64,000 bases of DNA. Origin: Chitinophaga sp. GbtcB8. GTDB taxonomy: Bacteria > Bacteroidota > Bacteroidia > Chitinophagales > Chitinophagaceae. The DNA lies in contig NZ_JAGXJN010000033.1 of NCBI RefSeq assembly GCF_019091455.1, positions 1-64,000 of the forward strand, read 5' to 3'. Positions 18,114 through 26,859 of the stretch are shown in pieces. Made by a program: the position numbers and the translations under genes. The stretch's first letter is position 1; each line of letters begins with the position of its first letter. The notes beneath the pieces were generated by a model. That model had not been told where the DNA came from. It saw nothing but the letters and a program-made list of their open reading frames with translations, and made no database searches.

Positions 18114-21100
18114 TTATTTGATCTCTTCCAGCATCTCTTTCACTGCTGCTTCCAGCTGTGTATCCTTACCAGCCAGGAAGTCTTCATACTTCAGTGGTAC
18201 GCGTATATCCGGCTCTACCTGCAGATTTTCTGTAGGGCGGCCTTCCTTACCGATGGTAGCTATCATCGGGATACCAAATACAATGGTAGGATCTATTTGC
18301 TGCTCCCACCAAACGGCCGTGCCGGTGCCTGCTACAGGCATACCAATTAATTTACCAATATGCCCCTGTTTATAGATGTAAGGGAAAATGAACGCATCGC
18401 TGTAATTTCCCTCGCTCATGAGCACACAGCTGGGCTGCTGCCACTGGCCCTGCGGCTCACCGCCTTTCACCTTCTCGCTTTGCGGGGCAAATTCCAGGTA
18501 TTTTTTACCGCTTAAAAAGTTGTACAGGTCATCATGCAGCCAGCCGCCGCCATTAAAGCGGGTGTCTACGATCAGCGCCTGCTTGCCGCGGTTCTTGCCC
18601 ATCACTTCATCATATACGGAGCGGAAGCTGGCATCGTTCATGCTTTGCACATGCACATAACCAACTTTGCCGTTACTGAGCTTGTCCACCATTTTACGCG
18701 TGTTCTGCACCCAACGTTTATACATCAGCGTATTTTCTTCACCGGGGCTGATGGCTTTTACGGTTTCTTCCCAGCGTTTTTGGGTAGCCGGGTTGTACAC
18801 GCTTACCAGCACATTATTACCGGCTTTACGGTTTAACAGTACCGACCAATCCATTTGCGGGGTAATGGTAACGCCATCTATCTTTTCAATGATGTTGCCT
18901 TTTTCCAGCTTACTGCCTGAGCGGTCAAACGGGCCGGCGGGAATGATCTCATCCACCTTCAGGCCGTCTTCCCTGTAAGTTTCATCAAACAGCAAACCAA
19001 TGGAAGCGGTGTTATCGCCATCCGGGCGCTGAGGCGAATAACGGCCACCGGTATGGGAACCATTCAGCTCGCCCAGCAGCTCGCTCAACAGCTCCTGGAA
19101 ATCGTAGTTGTTGCTGATATGCGGCAGAAAGCGTGCGTAGTTATCGTGGTACATTTTCCAGTCCAGGCCGCGCAGCGTGGGATCATAGAACTTCTCCTGC
19201 ACCTGTTTCCAGGTATGTTCAAAAATATAGGCGCGTTCTGCTGCTGCATTCAGCACCAGCTCAGTTTTAATATTGATGGGGGTGATCTTTCCGGAAGCGG
19301 TTTCCACTTTTACCACGCTGCCGTTGTTGCTTACAAATAAGGTATTACCATCTTTGCTCAGCTCTATGCTACCGGGGCTGCCACCCAGCTTGGCAAGGAT
19401 CTTTGTATCGCCGGTGCGGGGTTCTGTAACCCACAGGTCGTATCCTTTTTCAAAGGCGGCAGTATAATACACTTTGCTGCCGTCTTTATTCAGCACATAA
19501 TCACTAATGGATGCGCTGTTAATGGTAAGGCGCAGCTGCCGGTTTTCAAGGTTCTCAAAATCGGGTTTAAAAAGTGTTTTTGGGGTAGTGGTGTCTTTAC
19601 CTTTAGCGGTTGAATCCTTAGCTGCTTTTTTATCGCTTTCCTCTTTTTCTTTCAGCAGGTTAAATTCATCTTTCGATAATTTAAAACGGTCATATGTTTC
19701 CTGGTCAAAGAATACTGCGTAAATATCTGTTTCGCGGCTCCCCTGCCGGGCCAGCGATTTACGGCCTTCCCTGCTGGTTTCCCATGTCAGCATTTTACCA
19801 TCGCTGCTCCATTTGCTGTTGCCTTCTCCAAAACCGCTGTTAATGGGGAACACCGGCGCCCCTTTTCCATCCTGCGGTAATAAGGCTACGTTCCGCACAC
19901 CAAAATACCCCTGCTGGTCGTCCACGGCAATCCACTTGCCATCCGGGCTCCAGGTAAAGCTCCAGTCGCCATCGGAGTAAGAGTGGTTCTGACCGGCAGG
20001 CAGCAACGTGCGGCTTTTAGCGGATGCCAGGTTATACACTTTCAGCACATTCCGGTTCTCTATATACGCAATCTCTTTACCGTCCGGTGAGAATACCGGC
20101 TGAAATTCCTCTGCTGCCGTGGCTATCAGCGGCTCTTCTTTTAAGAGGGTAGCTGCAAAGAAATAGGGTTCTTCTTTTCTTACAATAGTGCTCTGGTAAA
20201 TGTCCCAGTTGCCGTTACGTTCAGCGGCATATACCAGCCGTTTACCATCCGGCGACCATTCTACCATGCGCTCCTGCTGCGGGGTATTGGTAACGCGTTT
20301 GGTCATATTGCCTTCCACGCTGCTTACAAATACTTCTCCGCGGGCAATAAAGGCCATCTCCTTACCATTGGGGCTCATGGAAAACGCGGTGATATTGCCG
20401 CTTACCGGCATAAATTTTTCAGTAGCTGTGCGGCCGTCGTTAAAGATCTTCACATTTACCTTTTGCGGCTGCGCGCCTTCTTTCAGCGTATAGATCTCAC
20501 CGTTATAGGTAAAACATAAGGTATTATCACCTGACCTCGACAAATGCCGTACCGGGTGTTTATCAAAATGGGTAAGCTGCTGCGGCTTGTCTTTATCTGC
20601 CAGCGCGGCTTTGAACAGGTTCTGTGAGCCGCCGGCCCTTTCGCTCAGATAATATACTGCATCGTCTGCGGCAAAAACCGGCTCGCGGTCTTCCCCTTCA
20701 AAGGAAGATATTTGCTGGTAGCTTTTTTTATTAAGATCATAGATCCAGATATCGCGGGTTACCGAAGAGGTATGGTGTTTGCGCCAGGGATCCTCATATC
20801 CTTTGCGGTCCTGGAACACCAGCTGATCGCCTTTTGTATTGTAGTGCGCATATTCTGCGCCGGCAGCGCTCAATAATACGGAGCGCCCGCCGGTAACCGG
20901 TACGGTGTACAGGTTATTAAACAGGCGCACATTGAAACGCACACTGCCTGCGGGTGCAGTGCGCGGGCTGCCAAACAATACCTGTTTATTGTCGGGCGTA
21001 AAATCGTAAGGGTAATCTGCTGTGCTGTTAGCTGTTAGCCTCACCGGCGTACCGCCTGTGGCAGGCATTACAAACACATCAAGGTTGCCATAACGGTCGC

Positions 21101-21344
21101 TGGCAAAGGCCAGGTATTTGCCGTCGTGGCTCCATACCGGCATCATATCCTGCGCTTCGTGAATGGTAACCGGTACGGCTACGCCCCCATTTACATCCAC
21201 CCGGTAAATATCTCCTTTATAGCCAAAGGCAATAGTTTTACCATCCGGGGAAATAGCGGGGTAACGTAACCATAAAGCATGGTCCTGCGCATAGGTAAGG
21301 CCCGCCAGGAGTAAGGCGGCAGCCGTAAAAAGGTACTTGTTCAT
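18114..21344 (-). CDS. Tricorn-type S41 family protease with WD40-like propeller and PDZ domain
   Basis: The start is placed at 21344 because MNKYLFTAAALLLAGLTYAQ is a clear signal peptide; an extension to 21434 is unsupported. The 1076-residue protein begins with repeated PD40/propeller units (ISPDGKTIAFG, WSHDGKYLAFASD, WSPDGKRLVYA, FSPDGKEIAYI). A C1/S41 region follows with a PDZ-like stretch (LEKGNIIEKIDG). The tricorn catalytic set is recognisable: Ser-His in NGSHTGG (His ~764), nucleophile Ser in EGNYSDAF (~982) and Glu in PTENLQVEPD. Such enzymes degrade oligopeptides, here probably in the periplasm. Monocistronic, convergent with the A2M-like gene. Confidence 0.92.
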   Translation of the reverse strand: MNKYLFTAAALLLAGLTYAQDHALWLRYPAISPDGKTIAFGYKGDIYRVDVNGGVAVPVTIHEAQDMMPVWSHDGKYLAFASDRYGNLDVFVMPATGGTPVRLTANSTADYPYDFTPDNKQVLFGSPRTAPAGSVRFNVRLFNNLYTVPVTGGRSVLLSAAGAEYAHYNTKGDQLVFQDRKGYEDPWRKHHTSSVTRDIWIYDLNKKSYQQISSFEGEDREPVFAADDAVYYLSERAGGSQNLFKAALADKDKPQQLTHFDKHPVRHLSRSGDNTLCFTYNGEIYTLKEGAQPQKVNVKIFNDGRTATEKFMPVSGNITAFSMSPNGKEMAFIARGEVFVSSVEGNMTKRVTNTPQQERMVEWSPDGKRLVYAAERNGNWDIYQSTIVRKEEPYFFAATLLKEEPLIATAAEEFQPVFSPDGKEIAYIENRNVLKVYNLASAKSRTLLPAGQNHSYSDGDWSFTWSPDGKWIAVDDQQGYFGVRNVALLPQDGKGAPVFPINSGFGEGNSKWSSDGKMLTWETSREGRKSLARQGSRETDIYAVFFDQETYDRFKLSKDEFNLLKEKEESDKKAAKDSTAKGKDTTTPKTLFKPDFENLENRQLRLTINSASISDYVLNKDGSKVYYTAAFEKGYDLWVTEPRTGDTKILAKLGGSPGSIELSKDGNTLFVSNNGSVVKVETASGKITPINIKTELVLNAAAERAYIFEHTWKQVQEKFYDPTLRGLDWKMYHDNYARFLPHISNNYDFQELLSELLGELNGSHTGGRYSPQRPDGDNTASIGLLFDETYREDGLKVDEIIPAGPFDRSGSKLEKGNIIEKIDGVTITPQMDWSVLLNRKAGNNVLVSVYNPATQKRWEETVKAISPGEENTLMYKRWVQNTRKMVDKLSNGKVGYVHVQSMNDASFRSVYDEVMGKNRGKQALIVDTRFNGGGWLHDDLYNFLSGKKYLEFAPQSEKVKGGEPQGQWQQPSCVLMSEGNYSDAFIFPYIYKQGHIGKLIGMPVAGTGTAVWWEQQIDPTIVFGIPMIATIGKEGRPTENLQVEPDIRVPLKYEDFLAGKDTQLEAAVKEMLEEIK

Positions 21345-21541
21345 AAATTGCTGTAAACAGATTTTGTTGATGGCAATGGGTTGTGCATTGCGCTTGAAAT
21401 GACGCTGAGCCTGCAAAATAAAAAAACCGGGCATTTCCCAAACCGTTAATTGACAAGTGGCTTTAAAGGGGTAACAAAGGCAAGGCGGCGGTTTTTGAAC
21501 GTCCCATAAAAAAGTTATCTTACCATATAAATACCCCTGCT

Positions 21542-22210
21542 ATGGAAAAACATACCGTAAAAATTATTGGCATACAGCAAATGACGCATGACGTAAAATG
21601 CTTTCGTGTGGAAAAACCGGCCGGTTATACGTTTGTACCCGGGCAGGCCACAGAGGTATCCGTTAATAAACCCGGCTGGGAGGAGGAAGCGCGGCCTTTT
21701 ACCTTTACCGCCCTGGAAGATGCACCCTGGCTGGAATTTACCATTAAAGGGTATGCGGATCATGACGGGGTTACCCATCAGCTGCACCAGCTGGCCGAAG
21801 GGGATGAGCTGATATTACGGGATGTATGGGGCGCTATTGAGTATAAAGGCCCCGGTTATTTTATTGCCGGCGGTGCGGGCATAACCCCGTTCATAGCCAT
21901 TTTGCGTATGCTGCATAAAGAAAACAAGATCGCAGATAACATCCTCTTTTTCTCCAATAAAACAGCTGCTGATATTATTTATGAAGATGAGCTAAACCGG
22001 ATCTTAGGCCGCAATGCGCGTTTTACCCTTACCCGTGAAAAGAAAGAAGGTTACGAGAACGGCACTATTAACCGCGCTTTCCTGGAATCCAGGATCTCCG
22101 ATTTCAGCAAACATTTTTATGTATGCGGGCCCGATAAAATGATACAGGATATTAACGTGGCGCTGGAAGCGCTGGGCGCTAAACCAGACCTGCTGGTGTT
22201 TGAGAAATGA
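21542..22210 (+). CDS. FAD/NAD(P)-binding oxidoreductase (flavodoxin/ferredoxin reductase-like)
   Basis: The 222-residue protein has the ferredoxin-NADP reductase fold: RPFTFTAL is the flavin-binding RxxTF-like motif, GGAGITPFIAILRML the nucleotide-binding glycine motif, and FYVCGPDKMIQDI the C-terminal NAD(P) motif. There is no 2Fe-2S domain, so electrons would pass to a separate partner such as a flavodoxin or ferredoxin. Cytoplasmic, no signal peptide. It stands alone, convergent with the Nudix gene; the substrate is not deducible. Confidence 0.9.
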   Translation: MEKHTVKIIGIQQMTHDVKCFRVEKPAGYTFVPGQATEVSVNKPGWEEEARPFTFTALEDAPWLEFTIKGYADHDGVTHQLHQLAEGDELILRDVWGAIEYKGPGYFIAGGAGITPFIAILRMLHKENKIADNILFFSNKTAADIIYEDELNRILGRNARFTLTREKKEGYENGTINRAFLESRISDFSKHFYVCGPDKMIQDINVALEALGAKPDLLVFEK

Positions 22211-22227
22211 TCGTTGTGTCGTCCCCG

Positions 22228-22683
22228 TTAGAGCAATGTTTCCAGCTCGTCTAAAAAAGCGGCTTGCCGTTCATTCATCATTTGCCTTGCCTCCGCTAAC
22301 GTAAACCAGGCGGCTTTATCCACTTCCGGGAAGCTGCGTTTTTTGCCGCTGCGGGGCGGCCATTCCAGCTCAAAGGTATTGCTTACAATACCTGCAGGGT
22401 CCAGCTCCCCGCTTACGGCCCAGCATAACACCACCTTTCCTCCCTTTTGTTTAATGGCTTTCAGTGGAATGAACCTGCCGGAAGGCCGGTAACCGGTTTC
22501 CTCTTCAAACTCGCGGATAGCGGCATCCAGCGGGGCTTCGCTTTCAGGATATTCTCCTTTGGGAATGGTCCAGCTGCCGGCATCTTTTTTAGCAAAGAAA
22601 GGGCCGCCGGGATGCACCAGCAATACCTGTAGCTGAGATGCCTGCTTTCTGTATAATAAGATACCGGCGCTTTGTTTAGCCAT
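22228..22683 (-). CDS. Nudix hydrolase
   Basis: The 151-residue protein contains a complete Nudix box, G-x5-E-x7-REFEEETGY (starting GEYPESE), which binds the divalent metal used to cleave nucleoside-diphosphate-linked substrates. The N-terminus (KQSAGILLYRK, VLLVHPGGPFF) and the SWTIPKGEYP lead-in match the NTP-pyrophosphohydrolase type with a DUF4743/diadenosine-like layout. Substrate uncertain; house-cleaning of damaged nucleotides is typical. Start follows from MAKQSAG at 22683. Confidence 0.93.
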   Translation of the reverse strand: MAKQSAGILLYRKQASQLQVLLVHPGGPFFAKKDAGSWTIPKGEYPESEAPLDAAIREFEEETGYRPSGRFIPLKAIKQKGGKVVLCWAVSGELDPAGIVSNTFELEWPPRSGKKRSFPEVDKAAWFTLAEARQMMNERQAAFLDELETLL

Positions 22684-22728
22684 AACATAATTATTAACTG
22701 CATAAAGCTACGGCAAATGTTGGACCGC

Positions 22729-23061
22729 CTACTTCTTTGCGTGCCGGGTTTTTAAGAAAACTTCCAGCTGTTTCAGCTGTTTGGTCCAATAGGTTTCAAA
22801 AAAGCTGATCCATTCCTTCAGCTCATCAAAGCCCTGCTGCTGCAGCTCGCAGTAGCGCTCCCGTCCCTGTGTGGTAATGGTAATAAAACCACTGTCGTAC
22901 AACACTTTTATATGTTTGGATACCGCGGGGCGGCTGATGTTGAAGTTATCTGCAATAGCGTTAATGTTCTGCTTTTCTTTGGTAAGCATCATTAAGATCT
23001 CCCGCCGGTTGGGGTCAGACAGTGCCTGGAAGCAATCCACGCTGTATTTACTTTTCGCCAT
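22729..23061 (-). CDS. ArsR-family transcriptional regulator
   Basis: The 110-residue winged-helix protein shows FQALSDPNRREILMMLTKEK and INAIADNFNISRPAVSKHIKVL, the ArsR DNA-binding helix, with wing GFITITTQGRERYCEL. It lacks the metal-binding ELCVCDL motif, so it belongs to the non-metal group usually paired with SRPBCC (AHSA1) proteins. Its start overlaps the upstream SRPBCC gene by 14 bases, so the two form one operon. It probably represses that operon through the twin palindromes at 23506-23550. Confidence 0.93.
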   Translation of the reverse strand: MAKSKYSVDCFQALSDPNRREILMMLTKEKQNINAIADNFNISRPAVSKHIKVLYDSGFITITTQGRERYCELQQQGFDELKEWISFFETYWTKQLKQLEVFLKTRHAKK

Positions 23062-23500
23062 AGCTGTATTGTTGCAATGCTTTTTCCAGTCTTTTGATCA
23101 CTTTGTTCTTCCAGCCCATTTCCATAATAAAGCTGGCAAAGATATTCCTGGCGCCTTTAAAGCCGGTATGATACAGGTGTAATTCTGTACCATCATCTTT
23201 GGGCACCAGCTTCCAGGTTACCACGGTATCCAGTGTTATTACTCCTTCTGAAGGACCGCCCTGGAAAGAGTACGCCAGCTTTTGTAAAGGCACTACTTCC
23301 AGCACTTCAAAATACGTTTTACCATCCCATTTCATTTTAGGACGGGGCGGTTGTACCATCATCCATTTAAAACCAACTTCCGGTTTAAAATCACCGGCAT
23401 TCAGCGACCACTGTTTCAGCAGTGATGGTTCGGTAAGACATTCCCAGATCGTTTCCAGGGGGTATGGATAAAACCATTTAATGTGAAGATCCCTTTGCAT
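23048..23500 (-). CDS. SRPBCC (AHSA1-like) domain protein
   Basis: The 150-residue protein begins MQRDLHIKWFYPYPLETIWECLTEP and contains PSLLKQWSLNAGDFKPEVGFKW, characteristic of activator-of-Hsp90-ATPase-like START/Bet v1 proteins with a hydrophobic ligand cavity. Genes of this family in Bacteroidota are routinely next to an ArsR regulator, as here. The biochemical role is unknown. The promoter lies directly upstream, so the mRNA leader is very short. Confidence 0.9.
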   Translation of the reverse strand: MQRDLHIKWFYPYPLETIWECLTEPSLLKQWSLNAGDFKPEVGFKWMMVQPPRPKMKWDGKTYFEVLEVVPLQKLAYSFQGGPSEGVITLDTVVTWKLVPKDDGTELHLYHTGFKGARNIFASFIMEMGWKNKVIKRLEKALQQYSYGEK

Positions 23501-23505
23501 AATAT

Positions 23506-23555
23506 GTAACTTTTGAGTTACTCAAATGTAATATGTAACTTTTGAATTACACAAT
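23506..23555 (-). promoter_or_regulatory. SRPBCC-ArsR promoter with twin operator palindromes
   Basis: The minus-strand -7 box TACATTTG lies at 23530-23523, with TTG near 23554-23552 about 21 bases upstream. Two 16-bp sites flank the box: GTAAC-N6-GTTAC (23506-23521) and GTAAC-N6-ATTAC (23535-23550). They belong to a 22-base direct repeat starting at 23500 and 23529. One copy fills the -33/-7 spacer and the other covers the RNA start, the expected layout for repression by the ArsR protein of this operon. Confidence 0.7.
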
Positions 23556-23754
23556 TTTTATAGAAAAAAATTGAAGATCGTGGCATTATTACTGGTAATG
23601 AAGGGATTGGTATTAATTCCACAAACCTGGGAAAGGGATGCCACATCTTCCCTGGCTGACCCTGCTTAACATAGGGTGGTGGCCATTTTGGCCTGTTCTT
23701 TGGGATATATGATTATAGAAACGGGGATTCGTTCACCATAAAAAAGTAACGATC

Positions 23755-23961
23755 ATGAAACAGCATGAAAAGGATAAAAATCAGGATTATAATCAATTCA
23801 GGAAAGAAAACCTGACCGGGAAAGCAGAACAATCTGAAGCTGCCATTGAGCAGACAGAACGCGAACGGCATAATAAGGGAGCAGATCAGACACGGCCTGA
23901 CTTAACCAAACAGCAAGATGAACTCAAACACACAAAAGAAAGCCGTAAACATTCCCATTAA
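23755..23961 (+). CDS. Small highly hydrophilic protein, unknown
   Basis: A 68-residue protein (MKQHEKDKNQDYNQFRKEN...) is rich in Lys, Glu, Gln, Asp and His and has almost no hydrophobic residues, so it is probably disordered and cytoplasmic. The gene stands alone, is followed 70 bases on by a good terminator and has codon usage in line with neighbours, all of which support it being real. Similar small charged proteins in Bacteroidota are often stress-related, but no family is recognised here. Confidence 0.6.
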   Translation: MKQHEKDKNQDYNQFRKENLTGKAEQSEAAIEQTERERHNKGADQTRPDLTKQQDELKHTKESRKHSH

Positions 23962-24028
23962 ATTTCAGTTTTTATTAATTAATATCTTTCCCGGAGGTTG
24001 CTGTTAATATACAGCAGCCCGATGTAAA

Positions 24029-24061
24029 AGGACGCAGGCATTTACCTGCGCCCTTTTTTTG
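24029..24061 (+). terminator. Rho-independent terminator after the small hydrophilic protein gene
   Basis: GGACGCAGG pairs with CCTGCGCCC (one mismatch) across a 6-base loop and is followed by seven T residues. Confidence 0.85.
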
Positions 24062-24143
24062 TGCCTGCTAAAATTGGATTGCTGCTGCAAAAAACATAAA
24101 TTGATGATCTAACCAAATGCAATCGGCGTCTAATCCGTTAACC

Positions 24144-25796
24144 ATGAAAAAAGTATTTCCACTTATATTACTGGCTTGCCTGGGCAGTATGCTCACCTTA
24201 TTACAGGCCCAAACCAAAACAACCGCTGCTGCACCGGCCGTGAAAACAGCCAATGGCGCCCTTACCGGTATCATTGAAAAAAGCGGGGTGCATGCGTATA
24301 AAGGCATTCCCTTTGCTGCGCCGCCGGTAGGCAATTTAAGATGGCAGCCGCCCCAGCCCGCTGCTAACTGGACGGGTATACGAAAAGCAGATCATTTTGC
24401 ACCGCGCACTATGCAGGCCGCTGTTTTTGGCGATATGGGTTTCCGTTCCGATGGCATGAACGAAGATTGTTTATACCTGAATGTTTGGACGCCTGCACGC
24501 AAAAGCAAAACATTGCTGCCGGTGCTGGTATATTTTTATGGTGGCGGTTTTGTAGCCGGTGATGGTTCCGAAGCGCGTTATGACGGTGAAAGTATGGCGC
24601 AGAAAGGTATTGTAGCGCTTACAGTGAATTACCGTTTAGGCGTGTTCGGTTTCCTTTCCCACCCGGAGCTTACAAAAGAATCGCCCAGCCACGCTTCAGG
24701 TAATTATGGCCTGATGGACCAGTGGGCCGCATTAAAATGGGTACAGGAAAACATAACAGCTTTTGGCGGTGATCCTAAAAGGGTGACCATTGCAGGCGAA
24801 TCTGCCGGCTCCATTGCCGTAAGCGCGTTAATGGCTTCTCCCCTGTCAAAAGACCTGTTTGCAGGCGCTATAGGTGAAAGCGGTTCCGTACTGGGCGCTT
24901 TGTCTGCCATGCCTCTCTCAAAAGGTGAAGCAATGGGCGAAGAATTTGCAAAAAGCATAGGCGCTGCCTCATTGGAAGCGTTACGCGCATTACCGGCAGA
25001 TTCATTGCTGAAGTTAGCCACCCGCTTTGGTACATTCCGTTTTCCGGTTACGGTTGATGGTTACTTTTTTACCAAAGATCCTTACCAGGTATATGCTGCA
25101 GGAGAACAGGCGCATGTGCCGCTGCTGGCCGGCTGGAACTCAGAAGAGATGGGCTACCGCGCTATGCTGGGCAACCTGCCACCCACCAAAGAAAATTTTG
25201 AAAAAACGGTACAGAAGCTGTACGGCCATGGAGAGGTGAGCGGTACGCTCCTGAAATTATATAACCCTGCTACCGATGCAGACGTAGAACAGGTAGCCAC
25301 CGACCTGGCCGGCGACCGGTTTATCAGCTTCAGCACCTGGAAGTGGATAGATGAACAGGTAAAGACCAGCGGCCAGCCGGTGTACCGTTATTTATTTTCC
25401 CGCCCGCGGCCTGCCATGAGAGCATCTATGGGCAATGCCACGCCGGGATTAGCTGGCGGCGTTATTAAAGATAAAACAACCGCTGCCCCTAAACCACCGG
25501 CCGCTAAAGGCGCGGTACATTCTGCAGAAATAGAATATGCTATGGGTAACCTGTCATCGAATAAAGTATATGCGTGGACACCGGAGGATTATAAAGTATC
25601 GGCCATTATGCAGGCTTACTTTGCCAATTTTATTAAGAACGCCAACCCTAACGGCCCCGGATTACCTAAGTGGCCGGCTATAACGGGAACGGATACTGTA
25701 CCGGTAATGCATATTGATGTGCGCACACGTATGGAGCCGGAGCAGCACCGGCAGCGTTACCTGTTCCTGGATGAGCAGGCGAAACATCCTAAATAA
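24144..25796 (+). CDS. Type B carboxylesterase (alpha/beta hydrolase), secreted
   Basis: The start is at 24144 because MKKVFPLILLACLGSMLTLLQAQ is a signal peptide; the upstream in-frame ATG at 24117 would spoil it. The ~550-residue protein has the family hallmarks: AYKGIPFAAPPVGNLRW near the N-terminus, NEDCLYLNVW, oxyanion hole YGGGFVAG and the nucleophile elbow TIAGESAGS. Charge-relay candidates are Glu in WNSEEMGYR and His in AVHSAEIEYAMG. It hydrolyses carboxylic esters in the periplasm or outside; the natural substrate is unknown. Preceded by a terminator, so it has its own promoter. Confidence 0.93.
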   Translation: MKKVFPLILLACLGSMLTLLQAQTKTTAAAPAVKTANGALTGIIEKSGVHAYKGIPFAAPPVGNLRWQPPQPAANWTGIRKADHFAPRTMQAAVFGDMGFRSDGMNEDCLYLNVWTPARKSKTLLPVLVYFYGGGFVAGDGSEARYDGESMAQKGIVALTVNYRLGVFGFLSHPELTKESPSHASGNYGLMDQWAALKWVQENITAFGGDPKRVTIAGESAGSIAVSALMASPLSKDLFAGAIGESGSVLGALSAMPLSKGEAMGEEFAKSIGAASLEALRALPADSLLKLATRFGTFRFPVTVDGYFFTKDPYQVYAAGEQAHVPLLAGWNSEEMGYRAMLGNLPPTKENFEKTVQKLYGHGEVSGTLLKLYNPATDADVEQVATDLAGDRFISFSTWKWIDEQVKTSGQPVYRYLFSRPRPAMRASMGNATPGLAGGVIKDKTTAAPKPPAAKGAVHSAEIEYAMGNLSSNKVYAWTPEDYKVSAIMQAYFANFIKNANPNGPGLPKWPAITGTDTVPVMHIDVRTRMEPEQHRQRYLFLDEQAKHPK

Positions 25797-25805
25797 TTTG
25801 ATTGC

Positions 25806-26762
25806 TTACTGAGTGAGCGAGGCAGTAAGGGGTTGTTGTAATACATACCCTTTACTGCCTTTATACACATAACGCTGCTCCAGGGTGAAACGCGCTGTTT
25901 TTTTGCCTTTTACCAGCTTACGCAGCTCTTCCGGCAGCTGCTCTGCATCGGGGTCTGTACTGCGGTAAGTACCTTTGGTGATGATGATAATATCGCGGAA
26001 ATATTTTTTATCGCTGACCGGTACTTTATATTCACTGCTCCAGAAAGAATATCCTTCTTCGGCAGTGGTTTCTGTTCTTTCAATCCCATAGGCAGCCATG
26101 ATCTGCTGATAGCTGCCGTTTAACCCTGCTATTAAATACCAGGTACCATCAAAAGGGCCGCCACCAGGGCCGTTCAGGTGTTTCAGTATAAACGCAAACT
26201 GATCTTTCCCTATTTGCAGCAGCTTAGGCGACGGGCATTGCGAAAAAGCGCCATAGGCTGCTACTGCTGGCTGAAAAGCTACCAGTTCCCAGCTGTTTTC
26301 ATGCTGCTCAAATTTGGCCAATCCTAACAGGCCGCCGGTAAAGCGCGATACCTGCAGACCTTCCGGATCATACTCGGAATGATTAAAACAGATCACCTTA
26401 AACTGCCTGCCGGATGAATCCTGGTAGCTGATCCCGTTAATTAAACGGGTGGCTACGCCTTCACTAAAAGGGAAATCACCTGCTGCATCTTCATTCACAT
26501 CCGGGTACTTTTTAACCGCGCAGGTTTTACAGTCCCAGTTAATGAGCTCATTTTTATAATTGTCTTTGCTAAGGTTGTAATACTTACCGGGAAATAGCTG
26601 TTGCAGCGCCTTTTGTGCATTAAAGGGCGATGGCACTGTTAAGGTGCGGTGCTGCAGGATGGTATCGTTAACGGTCTTCTTTTGCAGGTCTTCACTGGAT
26701 TGCGCGTGTACGGTGGTTTGTAAGCCAATGGCTAATAACAGAAAGGAAATTAATTGTTTCAT
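25806..26762 (-). CDS. Secreted protein of unknown function
   Basis: Start set at 26762: MKQLISFLLLAIGLQTTVHAQ is a signal peptide, and the longer ORF to 26813 adds unlikely residues. The mature ~300-residue protein contains a Cys pair in NWDCKTCAVKKYPD and aromatic-rich segments (GPGGGPFDGTWYLIAGLNGS) but no motif I recognise. It probably resides in the periplasm. It is convergent with the carboxylesterase gene; the two stops are 10 bases apart. Confidence 0.75.
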   Translation of the reverse strand: MKQLISFLLLAIGLQTTVHAQSSEDLQKKTVNDTILQHRTLTVPSPFNAQKALQQLFPGKYYNLSKDNYKNELINWDCKTCAVKKYPDVNEDAAGDFPFSEGVATRLINGISYQDSSGRQFKVICFNHSEYDPEGLQVSRFTGGLLGLAKFEQHENSWELVAFQPAVAAYGAFSQCPSPKLLQIGKDQFAFILKHLNGPGGGPFDGTWYLIAGLNGSYQQIMAAYGIERTETTAEEGYSFWSSEYKVPVSDKKYFRDIIIITKGTYRSTDPDAEQLPEELRKLVKGKKTARFTLEQRYVYKGSKGYVLQQPLTASLTQ

Positions 26763-26859
26763 ATAAAGGGATGAGCAGGCGCAAAGATAGATGTTTATAT
26801 GATAGATGCGCACTGCTTCCGTGTCGTTTACCGGCCAAGAATTAATACAGTTTGGATAC

